In this document: positions 24,903 through 33,470 of the stretch, piece by piece
How the letters are laid out: the number at the start of each line of letters is the position of its first letter
How positions within the stretch are numbered: the first letter of the stretch is position 1
Notes under the pieces: model-generated
Seen by the model: the letters and a program-made list of their open reading frames with translations, nothing else
Databases searched by the model: none
Told to the model about the DNA's origin: nothing
Program-made: the position numbers and the translations under genes
NCBI GenBank assembly: GCA_965248255.1
Contig: CBDFIW010000001.1
Coordinates: 62,001 to 126,000 of the forward strand
From: JAKZVK01 sp965248255
GTDB lineage: Bacteria; Acidobacteriota; Terriglobia; Bryobacterales; UBA6623
Direction of reading: 5' to 3'
Length of the DNA stretch: 64,000 nucleotides

Positions 24903-25727
24903 ATGTCCCAGCGAAAGATCCCCCGGTGGGTCGGTTGGCCGTTGCTCGGCCTGTGGGTATTCTTCGTGTTGTCTTACATGGCTAGGAAGGCAACCTTCCA
25001 TCCGATGCCCTATCCCCAGGGCTTGTGGGATGTCCGCGAGACGCTCGGAGCGCAGGACGTCTGGCTTCAGACTTCCGACGAGGTGCAGCTCCACGGTTGG
25101 CATGTGGCAGCGGACGGCGAATCCAAATGGATGACTCTATACCTACACGGCAACGCCGGCAACATCACCCACCGCGCCGACCACCTCGCGGCCATTCGTG
25201 AGGCCGGCTCCGAGGTCTTAATCATCGACTACCGCGGCTACGGCAAGAGTGACGGCAGCCCGACGGAAGCGGGCATGTATCGAGATGCCGAGGCCGCCTA
25301 TCAATACCTACTCGAAGAGGGATACGAGGCGGACCGGATCCTGATCCACGGCGAGTCACTCGGTACGGCACCGGCAGTAGACCTGGCCGCGCGAAAGGCT
25401 TGCGCGGGGGTGATCTTGGAGGCGCCCTTTCCATCGGCCCGGGCTGTCGCTCAAACCGTACTGCCCTTCATCGGGCCGTTGGTGACTTCGGGTCTCGAGA
25501 CGGCGAGCAAGATCAAGCAGGTTGAAGCTCCTGTCTTGATCATGCATGGCGATCGAGACGAAGTGATCGCGTATCGTCTCGGCCGCGAGGTGCTTGAGAC
25601 AGCCAACATGCCGAAGGAGTTGTGGACCGTCGAAGGGGCCGGCCACAATAACATCGTCCAGGTGGGCGGACGGCGGTACGTCGAGAAACTGAGGGAGTTC
25701 TATGCGGCGATCGGAGCCGCGCGCTAG
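24903..25727 (+). CDS. Membrane-anchored alpha/beta hydrolase (BEM46-like)
   Basis: This 274-residue serine hydrolase has an N-terminal membrane helix (VGWPLLGLWVFFVLSYMA). The hydrolase core shows the oxyanion motif YLHGNAGNITHRADHL, the DYRGYGKSDGSPTEAGMYRD segment, the nucleophile elbow HGESLGTAPAVDLAAR, and the acid and base in MHGDRDEVIAY and VEGAGHNNI. This order is typical of the BEM46/YfhR-like group, which have broad esterase activity and no agreed substrate. No close operon partners: it starts 97 bp after the NHL gene. Confidence 0.88.
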   Translation: MSQRKIPRWVGWPLLGLWVFFVLSYMARKATFHPMPYPQGLWDVRETLGAQDVWLQTSDEVQLHGWHVAADGESKWMTLYLHGNAGNITHRADHLAAIREAGSEVLIIDYRGYGKSDGSPTEAGMYRDAEAAYQYLLEEGYEADRILIHGESLGTAPAVDLAARKACAGVILEAPFPSARAVAQTVLPFIGPLVTSGLETASKIKQVEAPVLIMHGDRDEVIAYRLGREVLETANMPKELWTVEGAGHNNIVQVGGRRYVEKLREFYAAIGAAR

Positions 25728-25842
25728 TGAGCGGTGAACCGCGACTGCAGGCCCGGTACGCTGCTCCCCGCCGGCCGACCTACCGCTACCAGTGGGCGTG
25801 GCGCGCTGTGCCTCTACAGTGTCGCGAGGCCCTCCAGGAAAG

Positions 25843-26898
25843 CTACAGGATTCGGAAGTTGATCTCGAGGTTCGCCCTGACCGCTACAGGCTGGTTGCCC
25901 TTGCGGGCGGGCTCGAACCGCCAGCGGCGAACGGCCTCGACTGCTTTCTCATCCAGACCGAGCCCCAAACTGCGCACGAGGGTGAAGTTGCCCGCACTGC
26001 CCTCGGGACTGATCACAGCCTGCAAGATGACCGAACCCTCGTGCCTCGCAATTCGCGCTTCCTCGCTGTACTCCGGCTCGGTGCGCTCACGCAGCCGTGG
26101 GGGAATGACGCCGTCGCCCAAGCGGTAGACCTCCGACGGCGGCGAGGCGGAGTCGGCATCGGCAACCCATTGCGAGCGGATGGACCTGGAGCGTTCTTGC
26201 ATCGGCGTTGCTTCTTCTCCCCGATTCAACTTGAAGAGCAGCCGCGCGAAATGCTCGAGCGTCGCAACGGTGTCGAGATGCTCCGGCCCCAGCGTCTTTT
26301 CGCGGATCGCTAGCGCGTGTTGGTAATAGATCTCCGCCTTGTCATAGCGAGATTCGTTCTCATAGAGGATCGCCAGGTTGTTGATGCTCTCGGCGACCGC
26401 GGCGTGCTCGCGCCCGAAGACCTTGACGCGAATCGTAAAGCCGTTCTTGTAGTGCTCTTCCGCCTGCCGGTACTTCCGCCGGGCATGGAAGTACCGGCCC
26501 ACTTCGTTGACGTAGTCCGCGAACTCGGCCGACCAGGAACCGTGCGCTTTTTCGGCGATCGTTATGGCAGTGGCGTAGAGCTCCTCTGGTCTGGCGAAGT
26601 CACCCTGGGAGCGATAGGCGCGCGCCAATCGAACCAGTGTTTCCGCTTGGCGCGCGTCGCCAGGCGGCAACTGCTGTGCTAACTCACGGGCCTGCTGGAA
26701 GTGCCCAATCGCCGACTCGAAATCCCGCGCGACGAGAGCCCGGTCTCCTGCGGCGATGGCGGCCGCCCAGCGCTGCTCGTCCGCCGCAGCCGGTGGGGCG
26801 CACAACGTCGCCAGCACGGCCCACGCGAGGACGGCCGACACTCCGTTCCTGAGCCATGATCGAGTCAGAACGCAAACGGTGGGCCCGTTACGGCGCAT
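25843..26898 (-). CDS. TPR protein with TonB C-terminal domain
   Basis: This is a 351-residue exported protein. ATG 26898 follows GGAGGAAGG and is preferred to a start 51 bases further out. An N-terminal hydrophobic segment (VSAVLAWAVLATLCAPPAAA) is followed by tetratricopeptide repeats (about residues 60-250) of the Kinesin-light-chain type: AYRSQGDFARPEELYATAI, KYRQAEEHYKNGFTIRVKVF, RYDKAEIYYQHALAIREKTL. The last 80 residues are a TonB_C-like domain (EYSEEARIARHEGSVILQAV, AVEAVRRWRFEPA). In Acidobacteriota this domain is often attached to enzymes or repeats rather than to a real energy transducer. It may bind envelope partners. The substrate link to the nearby receptor is unproved. Confidence 0.83.
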   Translation of the reverse strand: MRRNGPTVCVLTRSWLRNGVSAVLAWAVLATLCAPPAAADEQRWAAAIAAGDRALVARDFESAIGHFQQARELAQQLPPGDARQAETLVRLARAYRSQGDFARPEELYATAITIAEKAHGSWSAEFADYVNEVGRYFHARRKYRQAEEHYKNGFTIRVKVFGREHAAVAESINNLAILYENESRYDKAEIYYQHALAIREKTLGPEHLDTVATLEHFARLLFKLNRGEEATPMQERSRSIRSQWVADADSASPPSEVYRLGDGVIPPRLRERTEPEYSEEARIARHEGSVILQAVISPEGSAGNFTLVRSLGLGLDEKAVEAVRRWRFEPARKGNQPVAVRANLEINFRIL

Positions 26899-26998
26899 CC
26901 TTCCTCCGCCCCACGGGCGACGTACCCCTGATCCATTCCAGTCTAACAAGCGTTTGGGCGAGGGTTGGTACGAGTGGGTACGCCGGCCGGCCGGGCCG

Positions 26999-27874
26999 TC
27001 ATGCCTTCGATGCGATCACGATCGGCGAGTGCAACCCGATCTCGGCGGCCTCGACGTTCGTAAAGCCCGCGTCTTCAAGCCAACTTTGGTACTCGCCGAA
27101 AGTGTAGGTTCCGCCCGGCTTGAGGGCTTTGTGGAGTCTGCCGAAGAGGTTGCGCGAGGAGTCAACTCCCTCGGAGTGGACGATGTTGCCGAGCAAGGCT
27201 AAATCAAAACGGTCTTCGCCGAAGTCGACGGTCTTGAGGTCGCCTGGCAGGTAGTCGTAGCGGTCCGCTACGCCGTGCCGTTCGGTGTAGTGGCGGGTGA
27301 GATCGAACAGGGCTGGGAAATCCTGGGCGGTGACGTGAGCTTGGGGGTCGGCCTCGGCAACGGCGATGCCCCACACGCTCGTGCCGCCGCCCACGTCTAC
27401 GACGCGCATGCCTTTGTGCTTGGTGCCGGCCCCTAGGAGCTCGGCTGCGCTCGTCGCCCTCGGGTAGTGGAGAACGTGAAGCCCGCGCACCAAGGCGGGA
27501 AAGAAATCCTCGGCCAACGACTGCACCTCTACTTGGTGCGCTGCCTTGCCGCTGCGGACAGCGTCGGTCAACTGGTCCCACGTGTCGTTCGCTTGTGCGT
27601 TGGCCAGTGCGGTGCCCATGAAATCGGGGCTGGAGGGAAGAAGCAACTGGCGCGCGGCCGGCGTCAACTCGTAACGGTCGCCGGTTTTGCTCAATAGCTG
27701 GAGGGAGACCAAGACGTCCAAGATCATGCCAACGCCGCGCTCGCCGGCCCCGACCGCACGGGCGACGTCACCCGCCGTCCCGGCCCCATCCGCCAGGGGC
27801 GAATAGAGATCCAGCTCCAGAGACGTCATCAGGGCCCGCGTGGTTGTGTGAGCGAAGCTCAACTGCATGAGCAT
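26999..27874 (-). CDS. Methyltransferase_2-type O-methyltransferase, possible internal deletion
   Basis: This 291-residue SAM-dependent methyltransferase has an N-terminal winged-helix dimerisation domain (about 1-100: TRALMTSLELDLYSPLADGA, YELTPAARQLLLP). The Rossmann domain holds RVVDVGGGTSVWGIAVAEAD and YLPGDLKTVDFGEDRFDLAL. After LHKALKPGG the sequence jumps to TYTFGEYQSWLEDAGFTNVE. In the homologues I know, about 30 residues normally lie between these two motifs (strand 6 plus a helix over the active site). The frame stays open, so this looks like an in-frame deletion. Activity is doubtful. The substrate is unknown. Confidence 0.8.
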   Translation of the reverse strand: MLMQLSFAHTTTRALMTSLELDLYSPLADGAGTAGDVARAVGAGERGVGMILDVLVSLQLLSKTGDRYELTPAARQLLLPSSPDFMGTALANAQANDTWDQLTDAVRSGKAAHQVEVQSLAEDFFPALVRGLHVLHYPRATSAAELLGAGTKHKGMRVVDVGGGTSVWGIAVAEADPQAHVTAQDFPALFDLTRHYTERHGVADRYDYLPGDLKTVDFGEDRFDLALLGNIVHSEGVDSSRNLFGRLHKALKPGGTYTFGEYQSWLEDAGFTNVEAAEIGLHSPIVIASKA

Positions 27875-27935
27875 CTCCGCGGGTGTGGGTTGCGGTTACT
27901 GTTTGGCCACGAGCCGTCTCTTACTGGGTTTCTCG

Positions 27936-28650
27936 CTAGTCGAAGCCCTTGAGCCGTTCAACCGTTTCGAGGTCCAGGCGTCGAATCACTTCGGTGACCA
28001 ATTCGACTGTGCGATCGAAGTCATCACGGTGGATCACGCCGTTGTGGTTGTGCAGATAGCGGGTCGGCACGGTGATGTTGATCGAAGGCGCGCCACCGTA
28101 GACACGTTGCATCTCGGCCCCGTCTTCGCCGTACCCCGAAAGCACCTCGAACTGTAAGGGCACACCGATGTCATCGGCGATATCGGCGACGAAGTCGCGC
28201 AGCTTGAGGTTGGGCAGCATCGAACTGTCGTGAAGGAAGATGCCTGGACCGGCACGAAGGCGCTCCTGGGCCTGGTCGAGGGTGATGCCAGGATAGTCGG
28301 CCGCCACGCCGACCTCGATGCTCAAGCCGATATCGGGTTTCACGATGTAACTACTGGTATGCGCGCCCCTCAGGCCGATCTCCTCCTGGGCCGTGGCCAC
28401 CGCGAACACGGTATTCGGCGGCCTGCGGCGCTGGAGGCGCTTAAGGACCTCGATTTCGACGGCCAGGCCGATACGGTCGTCCCAAGCCTTGGCCACGTAG
28501 AGTTTGGGGTCGTTAAGCTTCATGAACTGGCTGCCAGGGGCGATCGGGTCGCCGGGCCGGACGCCCAATCGCTGCTCGGCGTCGTGCCGATCGATCGCGC
28601 CGACGTCGACAAAGATACGGTCGCGCTCGTGAGGGATCTGAAGGTGTTGT
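27936..28650 (-). pseudogene. M42 family aminopeptidase, 5'-truncated
   Basis: The segment encodes the C-terminal two thirds of an M42 (glutamyl/deblocking) aminopeptidase: the dimetal site AWDDRIGLAVEIEVLK, catalytic Glu in ATAQEEIGLRGA, EVGVAADYPG, and late ligand His in YLHNHNGVIHRDD. Reading upstream past a possible TTG at 28568, homology continues through HLQIPHERDRIFVDVGAID up to about 28650. There it stops, with an in-frame TGA further out and no good start codon. Roughly the first 110-130 residues, including the first metal His region, are absent. It is a remnant, and the cobalamin riboswitch begins about 150 bp beyond its broken end. Confidence 0.82.
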
Positions 28651-28804
28651 GCCGCACAGAAGATGAGTGACCCGTCACTTGCGTTCCGGGACTCGGCTTC
28701 TTCGCTGTCAGCTACGGCCCTGGCTCAGCTTGACAGTGCCCTCCCGTCAGGACTAGCCTTAGGGAGTTGCCTGAGTCGGTCCGATCGGGCAGCACACATC
28801 ACCG

Positions 28805-28988
28805 CTTTGCAGGTGCCCACAGGGGCGTAACAGGGAAGTCCGGTGAAAATCCGGCGCGGTCCCGCCACTGTAAGTGGGAAGCGGCTCCAACTGATGCCAC
28901 TCGGCGTACGCCGTCGGGGAAGGCTGGTAGCCGTGACGAAGGTCGACGCCTTCGAGACCCACGAGCCAGGAGACCTGCCTGCAAGGCC
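28805..28988 (+). promoter_or_regulatory. Cobalamin (B12) riboswitch aptamer
   Basis: The aptamer consensus is present in order: GGTGC at 28812, GGGAA-GTCCGGTGAAAATCCGG at about 28833-28854, GCGGTCCCGCCACTGTAA (B12 core) at about 28855-28872, GCCACTC at about 28899, GGGGAAGG around 28916, and GACCCACGAGCCAGGAGACC closing with TGCCTGC at about 28956-28982. It lies directly upstream of the BtuB-like receptor on the same strand. Adenosyl- or methylcobalamin binding normally shuts off such transporters. Downstream bases supply a plausible expression platform, described separately. Confidence 0.95.
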
Positions 28989-29008
28989 TTCAGACTTGGA
29001 TTCCGCGT

Positions 29009-29083
29009 GGAGACGGAAATGGTCCGGCCATCAGTTCTAGGCACGATTCCCTTCCGGTCTCCTTGCGAAGTCAGAGGAGACGG
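29009..29083 (+). promoter_or_regulatory. Riboswitch expression platform: alternative hairpins over the Shine-Dalgarno
   Basis: CCGGTCTCC (29054-29062) can pair with GGAGACGG (29076-29083), which contains the Shine-Dalgarno GGAG of the receptor gene. That gives an 8-bp stem with one bulged G and a 13-nt loop. The same octamer GGAGACGG also occurs upstream at 29009-29016 and could pair with the same CCGGTCTCC. The two helices exclude each other, as sequestor and anti-sequestor. There is no T-tract terminator, so control at translation initiation is inferred. Confidence 0.65.
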
Positions 29084-29086
29084 TTC

Positions 29087-31612
29087 ATGCTTGTTTGTCT
29101 CGCTTGCCGGATGCGAGGTACGTTCGGCGACGCTTCCCTAGGATTCAGATTCACGTGGCGGGCGCTTGGCGCCGGCCGACAGGCAGGAGTGCAGGTCGCT
29201 GCCCTTCTTGTCGCGCTCGTCACCCTTACTGATCTCACGGCCCAAACCGGCGCAGTGGTTCGTGGAACGGTCACCGATCCCTCGGGAGCCGTGGTGCGAG
29301 CGGCGACGATTTCTGTTCAGTCGCGCGACGCCAGTATCCGCCGGCGCACCTCGACTGATGACCAGGGCGCTTATCGATTCGAGGCCTTGCCTGCAGGCGC
29401 CTACGTGGTCGAGGCCGAAGCTGTCAGTTTCGCAACCAGCACAGTGCGCACGATCACCATCACAAGCGGTGAGGCGGCCACGCTCGACATCGAGCTGGCG
29501 TTAGACCGGTTACGCGATGAAGTGGTGGTCACGGCGTCCACGACACCACTCACTGTGGACCAGGTCTCAAAAGCGCTCGATACCGTCGGTGGTCGCGAGA
29601 TGGACTTACGAGGCGAGTACTCCGTCGCCGAAGCGCTGCGCCAAACGTCTGGCCTGCGGATGCGACGCCAGCGGGGCCCCGGCGGCAACACGAGCATCCA
29701 GGTTCGCGGGATGCGCTCCGAAGATACTGCTGTCTTGGTTGACGGTTTTCGTCTGCGAGACGGCGCGGCGATCGGCGGGGACGCCAGTCCGTTCCTGGCC
29801 GACCTGATGCTCGCCAACACGGAGCGCATCGAAGTTCTGCGCGGCTCGGGATCGTCGATCTACGGAACCGGCGCCACCGGCGGCGCGGTGAACATCGTCA
29901 GCGACCAAGGCGGCGGCCGGCCGCACGGCGAGATCCGGGCCGAAGGCGGCGGGCTCGGCATGCTGCGCGGTCTGACGCGCTTCGGCGGTGGAGCCCTGGG
30001 CGAGCGGCTCAACTACAGCGGGGGCGTTTCTCATCTCAACGTGCGGGACGGAATCGACGGTACCGACGCCTACCGCAACTCGACAGGGCACGGACTCCTG
30101 CAGTACGCCTTCAATCCCTCGGCAACTCTAAGCGGCCGGGTCTACGCGGCGGACACGTTCATTCAACTCAACGACAGTAGTTTTGTCCCGTTTGAGGCGG
30201 AACGGAGTCTTCCGGCCGCGGGACCGATCGACGCGATTCCCCTACTCCTGAGCGAACAGCGCCAACTCGAGACCGGCCAGCCGTTCGACGTCGGCCCTGC
30301 GACGTTTGTTCCCGACGTCAACGACCCCGACAACCGGCGGGCGGCGTCGTTCCTGGCCGCGGTCGTCCGTTACACCCAGCGGCTCAGCCCGGCGGCTTCC
30401 TTTCGTTTCGACTATCAGGCGGTTGACAGCAACCGCAACTTCCGCGATGGTCCCGCCGGCGTGCGGTTCGAGCCACAATTCAACAACTCAAGCTCGTTCG
30501 ATGGTCGCATCGATACCGCGCGCGCGCGTGCAGACTTCGAACTCGGCCCTCAACATCTCTTTTCGCTCGGCTACGAGTTCGAGCGCGAGCGATACGATTC
30601 GCCCTCGACCGACGAGAATCCCGACCCGGCGCTGCGCGTGACCTCACGCGCGGTGATGAAGCAGCGCAGCCACATCGTTTTCGCGCAGGACCAGATTCGG
30701 CTCCTCGACAGCCGACTTCAGCTTTCGCTCTCGGGGCGTGCCCGGGCGTTTCGTCTGTCGGTGCCCGAGTTTACTGGCGGCGGCTCGCCGTACGCCGGCT
30801 TCGCTCTCGAGTCCCCAAAGACGGCGCTGATTGGAGATGGGGCCATCTCTTACCACTTTGCGGGGTCCGGAACGAAGATCCGCGCGCACGCCGGCAATGC
30901 CTACAAAGCGCCGTCGATGTTCCAACGCTTCGGGTCGTCGTTTTTCTTTGGATCGTTCAGCCCGTTCGGCGATCCGCGCCTGCGGCCGGAGCGAACCATT
31001 GCCTTCGACGTGGGCATCGACCAATGGGTGGGCAACGACCGCGTGAAGCTGAGCGGAACGTACTTCTACACACGGCTTCAAGAGGTCATCGTGTTCGACT
31101 TCAGCGGCGGGATCGATCCCTCGACCGACCCTTTCGGCCGATTCGGCGGGTACCGCAACGTTGGGGGAGGATTAGCGCGCGGCGTGGAACTGAGTGTCTC
31201 GGCCGCGCCGGTCCGGAGCACAGACCTGACAGCGTCCTACACCTATACCAACTCCGACCAGCGAACCTCCGAGGTCGCCAGCGGCGACTTCTTCAAGACA
31301 TTCGGCATTTCCGACCATATGTTCTCGCTGGTACTCTTGCAGCGGATAGGCCGCCGGGTGGACGTGGCCTTCGATTTTTTCGCGGCGTCGGGGCATCCCG
31401 CGCCGTTCTTTACAAGTCTGGGAACGCGGCCGCTGCTGTTCGACGGTCCGAAGAAGGCCGACGTGATGGTCAGCTACACGATGCCGCTCTCGGACCGCCG
31501 CGATGTCCGGATCTTTGGGAAGCTCGAGAATGTGTTCGACCATGAGTACTTCGAGCTGGGCTTCCGCTCGCCCGAAGTGTGGGGAGTGGTGGGGCTGGCG
31601 TTCGGGTTCTAG
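29087..31612 (+). CDS. BtuB-like TonB-dependent receptor with carboxypeptidase-regulatory N-terminal domain
   Basis: This is an 841-residue outer-membrane receptor. ATG 29087 follows AGAGGAG. A long leader with a hydrophobic stretch (VQVAALLVALVTLTDLTAQT) precedes a CarboxypepD_reg-like beta sandwich (about 50-140: VRGTVTDPSGAVVRAATI, YRFEALPAGAYVVEAEA). A TonB-box-like DEVVVTAS comes next, then the plug (YSVAEALRQTSGLRMRRQ, IQVRGMRSEDTAVLVDGFR, IEVLRGSGSSIYGTGATGGA). The 22-strand barrel ends in a terminal strand closing on aromatic GLAFGF. The upstream cobalamin riboswitch points to cobalamin or a corrinoid as cargo. I leave the symbol blank because the N-terminal domain differs from enteric BtuB. 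Confidence 0.9.
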   Translation: MLVCLACRMRGTFGDASLGFRFTWRALGAGRQAGVQVAALLVALVTLTDLTAQTGAVVRGTVTDPSGAVVRAATISVQSRDASIRRRTSTDDQGAYRFEALPAGAYVVEAEAVSFATSTVRTITITSGEAATLDIELALDRLRDEVVVTASTTPLTVDQVSKALDTVGGREMDLRGEYSVAEALRQTSGLRMRRQRGPGGNTSIQVRGMRSEDTAVLVDGFRLRDGAAIGGDASPFLADLMLANTERIEVLRGSGSSIYGTGATGGAVNIVSDQGGGRPHGEIRAEGGGLGMLRGLTRFGGGALGERLNYSGGVSHLNVRDGIDGTDAYRNSTGHGLLQYAFNPSATLSGRVYAADTFIQLNDSSFVPFEAERSLPAAGPIDAIPLLLSEQRQLETGQPFDVGPATFVPDVNDPDNRRAASFLAAVVRYTQRLSPAASFRFDYQAVDSNRNFRDGPAGVRFEPQFNNSSSFDGRIDTARARADFELGPQHLFSLGYEFERERYDSPSTDENPDPALRVTSRAVMKQRSHIVFAQDQIRLLDSRLQLSLSGRARAFRLSVPEFTGGGSPYAGFALESPKTALIGDGAISYHFAGSGTKIRAHAGNAYKAPSMFQRFGSSFFFGSFSPFGDPRLRPERTIAFDVGIDQWVGNDRVKLSGTYFYTRLQEVIVFDFSGGIDPSTDPFGRFGGYRNVGGGLARGVELSVSAAPVRSTDLTASYTYTNSDQRTSEVASGDFFKTFGISDHMFSLVLLQRIGRRVDVAFDFFAASGHPAPFFTSLGTRPLLFDGPKKADVMVSYTMPLSDRRDVRIFGKLENVFDHEYFELGFRSPEVWGVVGLAFGF

Positions 31613-31681
31613 CGCTTCCCACTTCCGCACGCTGTCACGCTACACTGTCGTGTGGCCCCGTTGCGGGCAAGGAGGCAGAAC

Positions 31682-32599
31682 ATGCATCGCTCGCGCAGGA
31701 TGAACGTCGCACTCGGTGTGCTCGTGATCGCGGCTCTCGCCGTCGTCTCGGGATGTACAGCGCCTGAGGAAACCGGCGGGGCGGAAAGCGAGGAGGCTAC
31801 ATCCATGACCGACGCCCTCAAGAGCGCTCTCACCTTCCACGCCTCGTTTGAGGACGGCCCTGACGCGGCCTTTGCGCTGGGCGACCGGCGCATCTATACG
31901 GCGCCCTCCTACGAGGAGCAGGACCAGGCCATCCCCGGTATCGGCAACCCTGATGTCGAGATCGTCGCCGATGCGGGGCGCTTCGGCCATGCGCTCCAGT
32001 TCAATAAGAAGAACACGCACGCCATCTTCTACCGTGGCGAGAAGAACGCCGCCTTCAGTGACAACAACTGGAGCGGCAGCGTCTCGTTCTGGCTGAATCT
32101 GAACCCCGATGAGGACTTGGGGCCGGGCTACTGCGATCCGATTCAAATCACCGATTCGGCCTATAACGACTCCGCGGTCTGGACCGACTTCACGAAAGAC
32201 GACATGCCGAGGCACTTTCGTCTGGGGGTCTTCGGTGACCTCAAAGCGTGGAACCCGGAGGACAAGACGCCCGCCGAGAACCCCGATTTCCTCAACCGCC
32301 TGGTCGTCGTCTCGAAGGCGCCCTTCGAGCGTGGCAAGTGGACCCATGTGGTCGCGACCTACGATCGGCTCGGCGGCGGTTCGGGCACGGCGCAGCTGTA
32401 TCTCGATGGCAAGCTGCAAGGGGCTGCTGAGAATATCGCCGAAGCGTTTACTTGGGGCATGGCGCGGGCGGCCTTCCGCCTCGGCGTGAGCTATGTCGGC
32501 CTGTTCGATGAAGCAGCGCTGTTCAACCGGGCCCTGACGGAGGAAGAGGTTGCGGCGCTCCACGGGCTCGAAGGCGGTGTGGCGGCGCTACACCCTTAG
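31682..32599 (+). CDS. LamG-domain lipoprotein
   Basis: This 305-residue lipoprotein starts at ATG 31682 after AAGGAGG. The lipobox VVSGC gives a lipidated Cys at about residue 25. The mature part is a concanavalin A-like LamG/laminin G_3 fold: LTFHASFEDGPDAAFALGD, GRFGHALQFNKKN, NNWSGSVSFWLNLNPDED, the core WTHVVATYDRLGG, LYLDGKLQG, and the closing LFDEAALFNRALTEEEVAAL. Such domains bind glycans or proteins, and many are found in Planctomycetes and Acidobacteriota. No catalytic domain is fused. It may be surface-exposed. Confidence 0.87.
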   Translation: MHRSRRMNVALGVLVIAALAVVSGCTAPEETGGAESEEATSMTDALKSALTFHASFEDGPDAAFALGDRRIYTAPSYEEQDQAIPGIGNPDVEIVADAGRFGHALQFNKKNTHAIFYRGEKNAAFSDNNWSGSVSFWLNLNPDEDLGPGYCDPIQITDSAYNDSAVWTDFTKDDMPRHFRLGVFGDLKAWNPEDKTPAENPDFLNRLVVVSKAPFERGKWTHVVATYDRLGGGSGTAQLYLDGKLQGAAENIAEAFTWGMARAAFRLGVSYVGLFDEAALFNRALTEEEVAALHGLEGGVAALHP

Positions 32600-32687
32600 A
32601 GACGGGTTTCCGCGGGGCCATTCGCAGCGTGGATTGCGTTCTGCAGCTTGGCTGCCACAAACCCGAGCTTGACGGAGGACAATTGCC

Positions 32688-32855
32688 TTGGCACAGCAGG
32701 TGAAGCGTGTCGGACACAAGTTGATATGCGACTGCGGCGCGGAACTCGAGATGACCGCAGTGATCACGTACGAAGAAGGGGGTTTCGGAACTACGAAGCA
32801 GGAAATCGAAGGCGAGGCCTTCTGGCAGCACATGCTGCACTGCGTGGGCGAGTAA
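32688..32855 (+). CDS. Microprotein with paired Cys (55 aa)
   Basis: A 55-residue frame begins with TTG 32688, preceded by GGAGG at 9-nt spacing, and ends in TAA. It reads MAQQVKRVGHKLICDCGAEL, continues with MTAVITYEEGGFGTTKQEIE and closes GEAFWQHMLHCVGE. CDCG and HMLHC could hold one metal ion. Clean ribosome site, balanced composition and sensible hydrophobic pattern favour a real gene, although it is short and I cannot name its family. It lies between a LamG lipoprotein and a second small lipoprotein on the same strand. Confidence 0.6.
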   Translation: MAQQVKRVGHKLICDCGAELEMTAVITYEEGGFGTTKQEIEGEAFWQHMLHCVGE

Positions 32856-32890
32856 CGTACCACGGAAATCCGAGCGGCCCGCTCAGGATG

Positions 32891-32930
32891 CCGAGCCCCA
32901 GGCACGACATGTCGTGCCCCCAGGTTTCGG
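32891..32930. repeat. 18-bp perfect palindrome in a REP-like unit
   Basis: GGCACGACATGTCGTGCC (32901-32918) is a perfect palindrome flanked by CCGAGCCCCA and CCCAGGTTTCGG, which extend partial symmetry. It resembles the palindromes at 6998-7011, near 38691 and near 43684. Confidence 0.5.
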
Positions 32931-32944
32931 TAGGAGCCTCAACA

Positions 32945-33418
32945 ATGCGGTTGAAATGGTCACTGCTCATCATGGGCTTCTGCGCCGCCTGCAGTATTCC
33001 CAGCGATCAACCGGCTGAGAAGAAGGCCGCCGAGCCTGTGCCGGTCGTCAAACCTTCTGATGAAAGCCGCCGTTTCCCGTCGAAAGATCGCGTGAAGATT
33101 GAACTCGTCGACAACCACATCATGGGAAAAGACTTCCTGGCCGGCGGCAACGTGGCCAAGTACAAGCGCCGCGATAAGACCTACCGACAGTTTCTGACAC
33201 AGGCCAAGAACGCCGAGGCGGCGGCGCTGCTGCTCTACGATTACAGCAATACGCTCAGCGATGCCAAGTATTTGGCTCATATGGGCGGCTACTTCGGCAA
33301 AGATGGCGACGAAGAGGTCCTGGTGCTTCAGAAGGGCAAGTGGGTTGCCGGGGTCGTGGGTTTGCCGGAGAAGGAGGCGGACCTTGTGGCGCGCGACTTC
33401 GCGGCACGGCTCTACTGA
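32945..33418 (+). CDS. Small lipoprotein of unknown function
   Basis: This 157-residue protein has a lipoprotein signal (MRLKWSLLIMGFCAAC, lipidated Cys at 16). ATG 32945 is chosen because the frame is open further upstream but the signal peptide begins here. After a Pro/Glu-rich spacer come KIELVDNHIMGKDFLAGGNV and KRRDKTYRQFLTQAKNAEAA, then a strand-rich end YFGKDGDEEVLVLQKGKWVA. The last part resembles a small alpha/beta domain. I do not recognise the family. Its location between other exported proteins suggests envelope function. Confidence 0.72.
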   Translation: MRLKWSLLIMGFCAACSIPSDQPAEKKAAEPVPVVKPSDESRRFPSKDRVKIELVDNHIMGKDFLAGGNVAKYKRRDKTYRQFLTQAKNAEAAALLLYDYSNTLSDAKYLAHMGGYFGKDGDEEVLVLQKGKWVAGVVGLPEKEADLVARDFAARLY

Positions 33419-33470
33419 GGTTTCTCGCAAAGGCGCAAAGGACCGCAAAGGCCGCCAAGGAAGACTGGGC

